Counted from the first letter of the stretch, positions 34,697 through 48,900 are shown. The stretch: 64,000 nt of DNA from Paramacrobiotus metropolitanus (GCF_019649055.1 NW_026570305.1:62001-126000); one strand, 5' to 3'. Made by a program: numbers and translations. The notes: generated by a model from the sequence alone, not told the origin.

Positions 34697-34778
34697 ATCG
34701 TAGTGCATATGAAGCCGCGTATTACATACTTGTCTAGAGACAAGTATGTGATACGCGGCTATTCATATGCACTAAGAT
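34697..34778. repeat. Long imperfect palindrome (arms about 35 bp, loop 2 nt)
   Basis: The left arm starts AGTGCATATGAA at 34702 and runs to 34735; the right arm runs 34738-34773 and ends TTCATATGCACT. The arms differ by a 2-nt insertion and one base. Pairing weakens but continues a few bases further out on both sides. The tiny loop argues against a normal pre-miRNA and for a foldback or a recent inverted duplication. Confidence 0.7.
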
Positions 34779-35996
34779 AAAATATAGCGAAAAATGTAAA
34801 TTAATGGGTTACGCCAGAACGTCGTATAGTCACAGACTCACAGTAGTGGCCATCATGCTATTAAGCGCAAAATAGCGCGCTCAATCTGAAATTATAGCTG
34901 TAGTGGCTGCTGTACGTACCTTTACGGGCTCAAACTGCTCATAGAGGCTTATCCGGACCGGCTTGTACAATACAGAGTACATGTGGACGGCATGTAGACT
35001 GTACATCTGTACCTACCGTACTGTCTGCCCAGTCTTTGTTAATAATATTACAGCCTAAGTTTACAGTACCTTTTCGTGCGTTTTATAATTTTTCTGTCGA
35101 ATATTATGCTGAAAACAGCATCGAGAATAAGCAAAGCATAGAATCCCAAAAGATTGCTGTTATACTAGCAGGCTACTAGGAGGTACTGTAGAACAACACT
35201 ACGATTGAGGAATCAGAATATTACTGTAATGTTCTGCATTCCATTGCCTATTAATCCGTAATCTACAAGTAATTTTACAATGACTTCATCGCCGATCTTG
35301 CGACACCTGTATAAACCCGGCCCCGGCAGTTTTACACCAATACTGTATCCGTAAAATCACGTTGCACCGCTGCCAAACCATGCCCATGCCTTCCCCTTGC
35401 CGGGCATCGCATACGCCGCACCGAACATCGAGCAGCGTGCATTACTTTCCCGTAAACCATGCTCTCCGTGGTGCAACCGTGCAGCTCAACCGTCACAGAA
35501 CGCTTTTGTCAGGGAGCACAATCAGCCACGATACGATAGTCAGCGAATAGTTTACGTTAGTTCCGTGCTTTATCTCTTCAGGTATGTAGCTTGTGGCCTA
35601 AAAGACTGCATATTTTGCCATTATTATCAGTTAACAAATAATTCATAGTAACTTTGGCATTATGCTAGGTATTTGTAACAACAGCATTGTTACCATCATT
35701 TCCACCGGAAACCGACCAACGAACATCATGTAATTTAGGTCGGCCGGATGACACCATACCATAATTATTATGACTGTATCTGAAATCATCGCTGTATCAT
35801 ATGACCTCATATTCCTCCACAAGTCCCGCCCCAGCTTAATAGTCTCACTTTCAACAAGACCATATATTGTAAAACACCAACGATCCACGGTCTGTTCCCA
35901 GTCTTTTATTTTACCACCAGTGGACAGCCTACAAGGTATGACAAAAAAAGAGGAATCGGCCAGTCGGTCGCTGTTTAAAGATTTATTAAAAAGGAA

Positions 35997-36294
35997 TGGC
36001 TATTTTCGCCACCCAAGCACCTCCCTTGCAATTGGCTATTCTCACGATCTTTCACCACGTTTTGACTATTTGCACCCCTTTTTTAAAAATATTTTTGCAC
36101 CAACTTTGGCTATTGACACCACCTTTTTACACCTCCTTCGATACTTTTCTGGCCGGCGGCGGCCCCAACCGTAAAGAAAGAGCGCTGCTAACGGCGAAGC
36201 TTTGACCTTCAGTCACGAAATCTTTTGTTGGCAAATTATTTAAAAAAGGTGGTGCGAATAGCCAAAAGGTGGTGTGAGGTGGTGGGAATAGCCA
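35997..36294. repeat. Foldback-like cluster of TGGCTATT motifs in opposite orientation
   Basis: TGGCTATT (one copy TGACTATT) followed by a CACC-rich run occurs at 35997, 36033, 36063 and 36107. The reverse complement, preceded by GGTGGTG, occurs at 36257-36264 and 36287-36294. The two halves could pair, as in a foldback element or short non-autonomous transposon. Confidence 0.5.
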
Positions 36295-36596
36295 GGGTTC
36301 TATAAAAAAAGTTTTAAAAATGATCACATCCAGTGCGCAGTGTGCATTCATCACGTCATTTGCAGCAAAAGTTCATTTAGCTTTTTCGCTCTCTGCATTG
36401 CCGTTAGTAACCATAATTGAGGCCGCGAAAATTCCCGCTGTATCTTCACTGAAAGACCAATTACCGTAATAGTGCCCATCGGTCATAATTGTAGCCTTTT
36501 GAAGATATAAAGTACCTTACTTATACGATTGCGCGATTATACGATACATTGGCCGATTGGTATTTTAATGGTATGTTCTCTAAGCAAATTTTTAAG

Positions 36597-38075
36597 TTAA
36601 TCGGCTTCGAAATCCACCGGGTATCCAACATCCACAAAGAACCACGTGTAAAGCGGTCGGAACTGTTTCGTGAGCAGCGTATAATTCAGACTGTTCAGAC
36701 CATCACTGTCGAAGCGCCGCTGCGCCGTATTGACCAGATCGAAGCGCCGTTTATTCTTCGGATTTCCTTCGTCACTTTTGTGCGTTGCCATTGTGTAGCG
36801 ACCGATACTTAAAGGTGATCGAGAAATACTGCCGAATTTTCTCTGTACGCGACGTCCAATGTCGTCATCTTCCCCACCTACCAAAAGGTCACACTAGTGG
36901 TCAGTACAATGTATGTCACATACAGCATAATTGCAAACAAAATTGTAAAATAATTATAAAAGAAAACTGATATGTGATCCGTGAGGTGTTCGTAACTCGA
37001 GTTGTGGAGTTTTTTATTTGAAACCCGACGCGATGGCGATTACGTACCCCAGCCCCAATACACATTCGGGTACCCATTTATCTCGGTAAAGTGCCGCGCC
37101 GATAGCGAAACCGCCGCCCCGAAAAAATGGTCATACAACGGTTTATAGCGGAATTTATTCATGGCGGTCGCTAAAAGCGTCGGTTCCGCTCGGCAGCCGT
37201 ACGAGTTACTGTCGTTCTCCGGATACACATCCACGTCATGAAAGACAAAACAATCGAAGCGTCCAGTGGCGTTGATCTCCATGAAAGCCGCATTAAACAG
37301 CGTACCTAAGAAACCGCGGGTTTCCGTACTAGCTTTTTCTCCAGTGTATCTACAGATATATACATATGCACGCAATTCCACCGTAAAAGCGGAAGTACCT
37401 TTGTTAAATATGCCGGTTCCCGCTTGTTCCACAACAAAAATTGTATAGTCCAGTTGCTGCCGTTGCATAACTGGATGGAGATTGCTGAGAAGCATTTCTG
37501 TCAGATCGGCCAATCTTACGTTACACGGTAATGTAAATGTTAATGCTTAAATTACTTATTATTGCTCGCACATTAATTAACAAATCGGTTAATATAAAGT
37601 TCATTTTTCATCGTATACTATATGTATGCAGAGTACATGCTAATTGCAATAATTGCTAGCTAATGCTAATATACAGAATTACAATATATATACAGAATTA
37701 TTAATGCTAATAAAATATATTTCTTGTATCAATAAAAGAAAACAAAAGCTTACGCAAATGTGCAGCCCGATCCCGGTAGGCCACCACAACCGCCGCGCGG
37801 GACCTCGCCTCGCAGTCCGCTGGCCGGAAGCGGCCACCGCGCTGCACTGCCGGATTGGCGGACATAATTTGTTCGTCCGATAAAACTGTCAATAACGGTT
37901 TGATAGGCCCTTTTAAATGAGGGGATGAGAAGGGGCACAATGGCAGTACAAAGGTCGAAGAAGGGGTCATAATCAGCAGAAGCCAATACGATGCCGCAAA
38001 CAGTCCGATCAGAATGCCGAAAGGCGAGATCTCTTTCCAACCAATATATTTCGTTGGCTCAAAGGACGAAAACAT
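36597..38075 (-). CDS. Beta-1,4-galactosyltransferase
   Basis: Four minus-strand exons, 38075-37754, 37497-37399, 37305-37048 and 36877-36597, all joined at phase 1, give 319 residues. It is a type II membrane protein with a signal anchor near the N terminus (ISPFGILIGLFAASYWLLLIM). The GT7 family order is clear: VVVAYRDRAAHL, then HPVMQRQQLDYTIFVVEQ, then LFNAAFMEI, then FHDVDVYPENDSNSYGC with the metal-binding DVD, then FFGAAVSLS, and WGWGGEDDDIGRRV formed exactly across the last junction. The enzyme moves galactose from UDP-galactose to terminal GlcNAc (or GalNAc from UDP-GalNAc in some invertebrate members) in the Golgi. The intron at 37398-37306 is 93 nt and open in frame, so its retention would add 31 residues without breaking the protein. 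Confidence 0.9.
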
Positions 38076-39965
38076 TTTGTGAATTTATTATTTCTAAATA
38101 ATTATTTAAAAAATATCTATAAAACATAAAAGTATTTGAAAATATTTAAAAATATTACAATATTATGCTTATTACAATTAGGATTTATGATAACTTTTAT
38201 CATGATCGATACACAATAATACGGTTATTTAAATACTAAAATAACGATTACTAAAAATATGACGGCTTCGCGCTCTGGCGACAACAAAATGGATACATTG
38301 TAGCCTATTTCCGGTCTTCTACTGCAGTGAACCGGGCTGTATGTTGCAAATGATTTCACCAGACAAAACGGCGAATCATGTCTTTTTGTACCCGTTCAAC
38401 GTCGTCAGCAGAACCCCACTTACCCCGTAACAGATTTCGCAGATGGTCAGCAACAATCCTTTTTATTTAACATAATTATTTTTCACCGCTGATTTCTCTG
38501 CTACATATACGGTCTGCTGCCCGTCATCAGTTTTTAATGATGCTTTAAATTTTCCACGTTTGTTGTTTGTTTGTTTATTCAGCTTAACGTCTACAACGAT
38601 CAGGATAAGTTCCTGCATTAGGTGGTAGACTACCGTAAGCCAAGATAAGATCGAGACTTCGCAAAGTAAAACAAATATTCAATTCAAATTTTACAACAAT
38701 TTATGGTGATCAATATGCAAAAAACGTTTAGTCCAATTTAGATCCTTCCATTTGAGGGAATCCAGAGAGGTTTGGAAATAGCCGATTGTCCTGTATGCGT
38801 CCTTGGGTAACTTTATTTCGTTACGTGTCCGGTAATTACAGTACTGCGTTTCACATTGTTAGTGTCCGATAGATGATCTGGCTTATCGCGGTTCACTTTG
38901 CCGAGCGGTGTTAAAACGTATTTTGGTTATTATCGTGCTCAGTGCTCTGAATTTGACCCTACTCACAATTTTTTATTTTAGGGAGATGCCCAGTAGTGTA
39001 ACATTTAATTCGTATAAAATTATTTTAATTTTTACAATTTTTTTTTATTTTATATGCAGTCATATTCTATATTTCACTATAGTTAGTGTGTTTCTAAACG
39101 AAATGAATTGAAATGCATAAACTGCAGGGCTGCTACCTGACTTCTTTTACACTCGTGTTTTTCTGGCAACTGCATCGACATGCTGAGAAAGTCGTAGACA
39201 AGTGTCAGTGTCATCCCGCATTCACGCATTGGTGTTGCGAGAACGAACGCATTAATCTTCGTTCAATCGAAAAATTTCATGAAATATTGCTCCATATAAA
39301 ATTTTAAAGTTTTTTCCATTAAATTAACAAAAACAAAGTGCAACAAATTCAGCCAATATATTTTGTATAATGTAACATACATAGAAGTTTATAGAGGAAC
39401 GAAAAAACCCAGAAAGTAATATTACACTAATTACAGTAAAATTTCCCTAAAAAAATGCCAGCAGATTTTATTTCAGTCGGTGTTTGCCCTTAGGTTAACG
39501 AAAATAATTTAAAATGCGGCATTGGATTTCTCGTTTCAGTTTTTGTCTTCATGACAGCATGGACAATCAGAAATTCGTAGACAAGTGGCAGTGCATCCAT
39601 GGGCCTTCAAAAAGGGTTCGATAAATTGCGAAATTTCATGCAGTATGGCTGTAAAATAAATCTCAAATAAGTTTTTTATTAAATTGGACATAAAAACAAA
39701 ATACAACAAATTTAGCCAATATATTTTGCATACTGTAATATATTACACAGGAGTTCATATAAGATGAGGAAAACCATCCAAAAAGTAATATTATAATTCC
39801 CCCAAAAAAACTACCAGCAAAAGGGCTCACAACGGTTGACAGGAATAAAGAAAAGCCACGAGAAAACTACAAAACTTGAAAGGACCAAAAAAGACATGGC
39901 ATACACAAATGGACAGAAAAAAACGCTACAAAAACTGAGCGGACGGAGTACAACAATCGTTAACA
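38076..39965. other. Intergenic with degenerate direct repeats; no gene seen
   Basis: A degenerate unit carrying GTAGACAAGTG occurs at 39194 and 39577, with a third copy at 40801 inside the last intron of TOPBP1. A/T-rich words (AGCCAATATATTTTG, AGAAAGTAATATTA-type) follow in the same order in the first two copies. An unsupported frame near 38910-39111 is hydrophobic but has no ATG start. Confidence 0.45.
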
Positions 39966-42900
39966 TCAGCGGCGCATCCGTTTGGCACTGGGCGCCTCGT
40001 CCTGCGGAGCCGGGCGACTTTTGGTCCCTTTGGCGACGTCCCCGTTGGGATTGCAGAGAAAATGCGCCAAATAATCCGCCGCGTGACAGGACACGCCGGC
40101 CGCCTTGTAGCGCGCCAATTCCGCCGGATCCATCGTCGGACCCTTGGTTTCCTGCAGGAGATGCGTGGCCGTGCTGGCGAAGGGAGCATACGGCGCTCTG
40201 CAGCAAAAAATGGGATGCAATAACATAAAAAAATACATGAAAATAAATAAACGCATAATTTTGTAGCCTATGCTCAAAAAAAGCATCTTTCATGTCGTTA
40301 ATTTCTTCCACGAATTTTTAAATATATAAAAATATCTTACGTATAGTGTATAGCGAATTTATGAAATATTAAAAACATCTTTCGGCTAATTTACAGCAGA
40401 TTTTTAAAATATAAAACATCTCACGCATATTTTAAAGCAAACTTTAAAATATAAGAATATGTATATTTCATAGTAAATTTTTGTATTAAATACTTAGCAA
40501 AATTAAATGAGATAGGTGAATGAAATGGAGACACAAATAAAGCAATTGTCAAAGAGTAAAAAACTATAGACAAATACGAGGTACCCGGAATACAAATTAA
40601 TTCGACTGCTAAGCAAACAAATTTGTAATAAGCAAGTAATGCGTGAGCGGAATGAAATGATGAAGATAAAATATTTGTGGATAAAAGTACTAGTAATGAA
40701 AATTGACAACATGAAACAGAAACGGCATGCCGAGTAACGGAAATGACGATAAAAATAAAATTGTCGTAATGATACAATACAACAAGAACGTGCGAAAGTT
40801 GTAGACAAGTAGCAATGCCGTGCAGCACGTTTGATCTGCCAACAAAGAACGCACTGGTTGAAATTTAAACTTTATGCGAAATCGTTGTACAATGTTCAAA
40901 ATAAATACATCGAAATTTTTTAATCGTTGATTGGATAAAAGAAAAACCTGAACCGCAAATAAATAAGGTGGATAAATTACCAAAACAAATGTTGAAAGAA
41001 ATTAGTTTATTCACATTTCACAACAAATAAGTTAGATGGGTAAATTCATGAAAATTAAACTAATCCCACCGGTGGAATGTTTTATAGTCAATGTTCTTCG
41101 TCGTTATGGTGAGCTTACTTGTCGGTTAGGACGACGGCGCCGCCGGCCTGCAGGACGCGGGCGTAGCCTTTGGCGCGGGCGGCCTCGGCCACCAGGACCA
41201 CTTTCCAGCCGGCGAAGGCGCCCTGGCCGGTGCGCTTGACATGTCGCCGCCAGTGGCATCCCGCCGCGGCCAAATCGTTGGCTTTGATGGCGGTGTTGAT
41301 GCTGGCCGCTTTCTCCATGTTGCCCCATTCATACATTTCCTCCTACCATGCGCAAATTTATCCAAACAATTATATATACCAACATCATTTCGCGCAGCTG
41401 CAATAACTTTTTAAATTATTTTTGCCTGTTCTCATGGTTTTATTTGGTTTAATATTTGTTGATGCATGAAATAAAGAGATTACAAACTGCGGCCTATACT
41501 GTACTTCGCATTGTAAAAATTTCCACAATTATCTCCACAACAAATAACAAATTTCCGCACAAAGGAAATATTTAATGAAAAAATTATTTTGCTCTTTTTT
41601 CAATTTTATGTAGTTTTTTCCAGTTTTTGATCGTTTAAGAATTAAGTTCAGAGGACACACAACAGTGAAAATAAATTTCTTTTATCAGTTATAAAATAAT
41701 TTTTAAAATTACTGGTAATGAGTATTTTATAAAAAAGATATGGTACCGGTAGGAAGTGTCCGGTGGTGAGGGAATCCTGAATGTACTGCATGTGCAGTAT
41801 CCATCGACCGGCCGCCGCGTACGCCAGAAACTTCTCATTGCGCGTGGGGACCTTGATGAGGAGGTGCGTACAGCCTGGCTCATACTGGACGGAATCGATG
41901 TATTTCCCTCCGAGCTTCATCACCGCGGCGATCAGCGTCCGCTTCTCGGCTTCCGTGGACAGGCCGGAGAAGCAGAACACCGGCTCCGGCGGGGGAGGTG
42001 GTGGCACATTCACGGTCATTGGCTGTACAAAGAAACCCTTTTAAATGCCGATTTATATTTGCAGCCGTACAGATACAATAAGAAAACAGCCCTGCGTCGT
42101 AATATAGAATAACAACGAAACAAAATACCGATAACACTCAAGCCAACTAAAACTTGGCGCTTCCAATCTGCACCACTTTATAACTACCCAAAACTACCCA
42201 ATTACGTGTAGGAAAAAATGACTTACTATAATAAGGCCAGTCTACAATCTCCCAGATTCTCAGTGGAAAAAGACTCGTAAACTCATACACTACTGTAGAT
42301 TCCAGATCATAGTATGTGACTACCGTAATTATCGAATTAGAAGCCCAGGGTTACAAATATTTCAAATGACCCACGGGGTGGGCTCCAATTACGGGCATGG
42401 GCTTGTATTTAGGGGGGGGGCCAGCCATTTTTCAAACCAGCTTTTTGGCATTTTTTAATATGGGCTTTACGGTATTTAATTAAGCCCATGGGCCTCTATT
42501 TCGGGGGGGGGGGGGCTTATAACTTTCAAACAACCTTGGGGGTGGGCTCTAATTACGGGGGGGGGCTTCAAATTCGATAATTACGGTATGTTCTACGACT
42601 GATCGTTTTTTATATATGCTGTGCATCAAAGGCACAAAGCAAAATATTTAAGCAATCCATTTCTGTGCTGCTGCTTTAACCTACTCCCGGATCTTGTGGA
42701 TAACGATTAACGGCGCTGATAAAATGTGTTTCCTCAATCGTGCAAAAAAAGTGGCAGACCGTTATTAGGTCATAATTTCAATACTAAGAGAGCAGAGAAC
42801 ATCTCTATAATAGGTAGTACGAGTACGTCCGCGCGTGTTCGCTTCAACTGTTTCTGTTAGTTTCAGTCCGGTTTGTAAGGCATCTCTTAACTAAATTTTC

Positions 42901-45900
42901 TAACACAGGCATCTCATCCCACTCTGATTCCAGAGAGAACGGCGCACAAGACCAACAATATCCATCACATCAAAAAAATGATATCACGAATACTTGTACC
43001 ACACTTGAACCGCCTTCAACACAGCTTTTGACATAACGCCCATCCATATTGTGGAAGTTAGAGGAGATACTACAGGTTAGCCACCGCACTACACTTTCTC
43101 TCATTCGCTGATTACAGCAAAACAAGAACTATCTCCAAACCGATCTGGATTCAACGGCCGTAATAACTACCGCATCAGTCGTAGACTCGTGATACCTTAA
43201 ATAAGGAGTTCAAAACATAATCAAATTTACCGCCTAAAATGCGGTCAGTAATTACCGATCTTTCAGATCTGAAAATATGACACCCACTGCGATAATATTA
43301 TACCATGGTCATCTTCCACCCATGCATGGTCTTTCCGAGACTTTTAAAAAATCAAAACTTATGCTTATGAATAAACTCGAACTATGGGAAACTGTTACCT
43401 TCGCGGCCGGCGATTTCACCACGTTCTCGGCGGCCTGGAGTCCCTCCAGCAGCGCACTATCCATCTCCAGACTATCCCAATCCTCCGTCCCGGGCTTCTT
43501 CTCCACATTCTTCCCCACCAACATCGCCGGCTTCTCCGCGACATTCCGCTGCGGCACCACCGGCACACTGCGGCTGTTAGGCGCTCCTGGCGCCGCGCCC
43601 ACCTTCGGCAGCTGATCAGCCGATTTAAACTTCGACATCAACCCGGTGGCGGTCTTCTCCTTCATCTCCTCCGCAGATTTCTGCTTCCCCACCAGCAAAT
43701 TCGTCGCACCCTGCGCGGCGGGGAGCAGGGAGGGAGCCACCCCCAGATTGATCATCCCGGAACGCGTGGAACCGCTTTTGGACGAAATGGCGTCCGACGA
43801 CCCGGATTTGGTCGACGCAGAGGTCCCGGAGCGGGTGGACGGCCCGGAAATGGCCCCGGAGGACGCCGAGCGCGATCCCGACGGACCGAAGGCACCGCTG
43901 GACGTCCCGGACTTGGTCGACGTCGACGCCGAGCTCCGCGTGACGGAGGATCCAGAAGTAACCGTTCCGGAGCTGCTGGATTTACCGGAAGTGGGCTCGG
44001 AAGGATCCTGTTTGGTGGGGACGGGCGCGGAGGTCCCGGATTCGATCGGAACCGGTTCCGACGGTTCGGTTTTGACAGCGGCCGGGGTTTCCGGTTGGAC
44101 GTCGTCGTCGGCCACCTCGTCTATTTCCCCATCGCTGTTCTCCTGTCGGTCGTCGCCTTCGTCACTTTCCAGATCGGATTCATCATCCCGCGGGCGAGGA
44201 TGTTTAAACGGGTTCGGCCTACCAAATCAATCAGAATATCATTTAATCTTCGTCAATGAATTATCATTAAAAATAATAATCATAACTACACAAATTTTAA
44301 AGTCATTAAAATACTTAAATTCAGAATAAATTTACAATAATGTTTTTACGGGATCGGCCTGCCGAATAACCAGATTCAACTATTTTCATCAATCATCAAT
44401 TTATTATTACTAAAAATTGTTTAAAAAAAGCACAATTATTAAAAATTGAGTTTACTTACAAAATTTGAAAGAATTTACAGTAAATTTTTTTTTACCAGGT
44501 TATAGCGTTTTTTTTAGAAAATAAAACGTACTCGGCCTGACTCCACACCAACCGGCCGCGGCGTTTAATCGAGCGGGGTTTGATGAAGACCTTGGGGAGG
44601 CGGGGCGCGGGCTTGACGGGTTTCTCGCGGTAGATGAGATCGCGCAGCTCATTGGTGACGCTCTTGAGGGTCTTGGGCGCCACGGGCGACAGATCGGGTT
44701 CCAGATTGAGAATGCGCTTCGACAGCGGCAGCACGCCGGGTTTAGCGCCGGCGACAGGAAGACGGACGCTGGCTGGCCTGCCAAAGACGAATAGTTATTC
44801 TCAGAGTGCATCGAAACGGCCCAGTTTGTTGACCAGTCAGTCCAGTCGCCAGTATGAAACAACTGACAATCACAATTACGGAAGAAGGTAATATCATTTT
44901 CATCCGCGTTAACCAAATTCTGGTCTATAAATGTAAATTCACGCTAATATTAATGAATTAAATCATCAGCTCCCAAAGGAAAAACTTTAACCGCAATGCA
45001 ACAAATTTTACGTTAACGCATTCCATAATTATATACGATACTTAACGGGTACGTTATTTAATTTCACCCGACGACCAAGCGCCACAACACTACGATTCCC
45101 TTCCACTAATCTCCGCTTGCTAACTTATTACTTGTTACATCCTTGATAGCAAGTTTTGACAAAAACATTAGCTGTTTAAGAACATAACATCACGTATTGT
45201 CTGTATTACCAGGATTTTAGTATCGATAGCCATAAAATATGTAATAATAAGTGCAAACGCGGACACACTGTTACACAGTTAACATACGTAAACAAAATTT
45301 TAAATAAATTAATTATGTTTAAAAATCTACTCACCTCCGTTAACGAAAAAGAAGGCACCGTCGCACTGATTGATAATTAAAAGTTTAAACACTAAAAAAC
45401 TAATTATCTTCTTTTTACCTAGGAGATTTGTAATTTCAGCTTTCTTAGGTTTTCCCCTAATGCGTTGGTGCAAGTTTTTATTGTACTGCTTATTTTGAAT
45501 TGTTGAGCGTACAGCCATGGATTAATCGACTCTCACTCCGCCTGCTAATAACACTCTGACAGTTAAACTTACTTGCTGCCTTTCTCTTCCGGCGCCGTGG
45601 TGGCAGGATTGGACGGAGCTGACCCGGAGGCCGCCGGCTTGACGGCGGTCTCATTGACGACCATATTCTCCTCGTCGGATGCCTGTCGGCGCATCACCGC
45701 CTGCGTGCCCGGACCCGGCTGCACGGTATCCTCCGCCAAAATGATAGCGTTTAGCACGCCTTCCGGGATGGGTGACAGGCGGGATTTGTCCTCCGATTTC
45801 TGGGGAATCGCCGAAATGTCCAGAGAATGGTTCAGCGTACCTGCACAAACACAAAAACATTTTTACACAAGATTTGGATTCGTCGCCGAAAGTTCGGTGA

Positions 45901-48900
45901 GGGCCACAAAGCTAAGGTCTGGATTTTTTGTCTCCTTTTTCAAAAAAAGACCCGCAGTCTACTATGCAAAATCTTCGTCAAGCAGTTCCACAGGTTTAAA
46001 AGAAAATTTAATATGATTTTAATTAGAATAAAAAGCTTATTTAATCACTGCGTATCTTCTGCTCCACGGTAAATAGTATTTATAAAAACAAATTTTAAAA
46101 AATCATAATAAATTTTTTAAAAAATTAGACTAATTCAGATTGAACAATTAAATAAGATTTCAATTAAAAATTCATTAATGTCCACCTTTTGCTCCGTGGT
46201 TGGGCGTGGAGGTGGCGCGTAGCCCATTCGAACCTTGTTTGACATGCTCCGGCGTTTTGGGAGCGGGCGGCGTCGGTTCCACGAGGTATTTAGCCCAATC
46301 CAAGCAATAACCTAATCAAAAACAATGTAGCAGCACATTTCTTGTTGAAGCCCAAAGTGAATGAGTGGAATTGTGGAAACATACCTTTCCCAACGGAATC
46401 ATCGACCCATTTCGGGTTGACGATGGCGATTTTCCATTTCCTCGCCGCCTGACATTTATCACCCAAATTCGAAGTGGAAAGGAGGATTTTTGTTGATTTC
46501 CGGTTCAGCATGCTGGTGAAAGTACCACCATTCTCCGTTACCGCTCGTTTGATCTATAACATAAACCCCATTAAACAGGAAATACGTACAAGTGGAAATC
46601 AGTGTAAAACTGTCACATTTTTTCCGTCAATTTCCATAAATTTCTTTGATCCTTATTCCTTCGCATAAACCTGTACCGTAATTCATCAATTTATACGCCC
46701 GTCGCCCAGAGCCGAGTAAATAAGTACCGAATAGGCGTAGAACAGTGGCAAAACGACGGAGATTATTGGTTCTGCCACAACGAACCCGACATAAAATGAC
46801 AGATCGTAGCCGAAATACTTGCCAATTTTTTTAAACTGTTAAAACTCTTCGCTGCTGCTAGGAATAAATGTTAATCACCTGTGCGCGGACGCTGCTGAAA
46901 ATTATGTGTTCCCATTCAAAAACGGAGTTACAACTGAATGGCTGATCGCTGCGTTTTTCTGCCGACTGCATGCGACACTATCGAATTTAATGTGATAATG
47001 CGTGAGTCATTTTTTTTTCAAAAATTGGTAAAACATCGCATGCCAGCCTGCCAGGTCTGGCGAAAGTCGCTGTTTTTTATGTTTTTAATTTTAGCGTTTG
47101 AATTACGAAGTTCAGGCGCAATATTCACCCGAGCGTTTTTGGACAGCACACAGTAACTGCCTCATGTTGAACGAAAAAAGTTTCTCATTTTAATTGTAAT
47201 ACTGTTCGACTGTTCGACAGCAGCGCAGCAGTTGACATGCTTAAGTATTTTGTCCCGCGTAGTGACATGTTACGCACGCATCCGCAGGGATTTGCGGAAA
47301 TTTATTAACGATCAGTTATTAACAGTCAATCTTTTATCGATCAATTCACCAGAAATTCTGAAGACGGTAAGTATAATTCTTACCCGACAACGTTGCGCCG
47401 TGTCCAGCTGGGAAACGGAGATCTCCAGACCCTGGAAGATATCCAGCTGGTGTTTGTAGAGAATTTCCATTTTATTACAAGTCTCAACACCCGTCGTGGA
47501 TAAGCGCCACATTTCTTCCACCCATTCCGGACGGACGACGTACTTCCCGTTCCTCAATGCCGCCTGCAACCCCCAAACGTCAGAAATGTGCCTGTTAGAA
47601 TTACCGAGCTTCTAAAATCCAAAAACTTAAATATCCATTCATTTCCGTCGGCGTTTAAAATAATTTGACATCCACTGAACGCACTCATAATGTTTCAAGA
47701 AAATCCGTATATCGTATAAGTATAAAATTTTAATAAGGAATTTTTCTGAACGGGTGGCGATTGTTTAAATTTCAAAATACCGATTTTTAAATTACCAATG
47801 GTTAAATTACCAAATTTTAAATCAGCAGTTTTTCTTTATTATTCTTTCTTTAATTTTTCGTTGTGAGTCGACAGAATATTGATCTATGTATCTGCAGTCA
47901 TCATGATTGATTAGTGCGACTTTAAAAAATAAATAAAGGATATTTAATTCAATTCGCATTCCCCCGACATTCTGATTCACAAACCATCAGATCGTATCGA
48001 AACTTACGAAATATTTCGGGGAGCCCACAATGGGAGTCACCAGATGCGTCACCGTATCCACCAACTGCTTCCGCGCCTTTCCCCCCATCGCCGCCACTTT
48101 GGCGTACGCAACATTCTGCCACAAATAAACCCCCGTTATGATTTACGTAACAATTCATCCGCGATGCAAAGGATTATTCGACTCTCTAAATTCTAACCCG
48201 TTTTTCGGGAGCCATGTTGGAACAGCACACTTCCACCTTGCGCAGCGCCATATTGGCTACCGGCCAGCCCTCCATAATGGGTAAGGGCCATTCGTTCTCC
48301 AGACAGCTCAAGATACAGCGCGGACCGTAGATGTTGCTGGATAAAAAACAAATAACAAAATCATCACCAACAAGTAAATAAGAAATCAAATTTAACTGAT
48401 TTAAATCAGAAAAACTGATCGTTCATATACAGTAGAGTAAATGCATTCGCATGCGGATAATAAAATAATTAACAATAATTATAGCAACTACCGTAATTAT
48501 AAATCTAATATTTTATTCTAATTTTTAGTACTTAAATTCTAAAAAAAAATTACAGATCATTATTAATGTCATTTTAAACCGACATTCTAATTTTCTATTT
48601 CCTCTTAAAATAAGAAAAAATAAACAAATGCCAATTTGGATGGACCGAAAACCCCAAATTTTTCCAAAAACACTCACCAACATCCTCTACCCCGAATCAG
48701 ATCGAACGCATTCCCCTCGAACTTCGGAAGGACAAAAACAGCCTTCAACGTATTGGGTTTCTGCAGTTCACTCAACAAATCCTGCTCACGAATCCAGCGT
48801 ACACCCGACACTTTACCACGTTGCAGAGCCTACCCAGTACACGGAAATCATAAAATTCCACGGAATTTTCAAAATTGCCCCAGAAATCCTTAGGACAACG

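Larger units (their letters stand above)
34609..36596. other. Intergenic holding a long hairpin and a foldback repeat
   Basis: It contains the hairpin at 34697-34778 and the inverted motif cluster at 35997-36294, both listed separately. Short ORFs in between show no recognisable features. Confidence 0.4.

Noticed and set aside
38908-39111. Hydrophobic frame resembling a signal anchor
   Set aside because: It has no ATG and no downstream exon that fits in phase.
43384-44329. Long plus-strand ORFs of 291 and 227 codons
   Set aside because: They are antisense shadows of TOPBP1 exon 12, whose repetitive Ser/Thr/Gly codons leave both strands free of stops.
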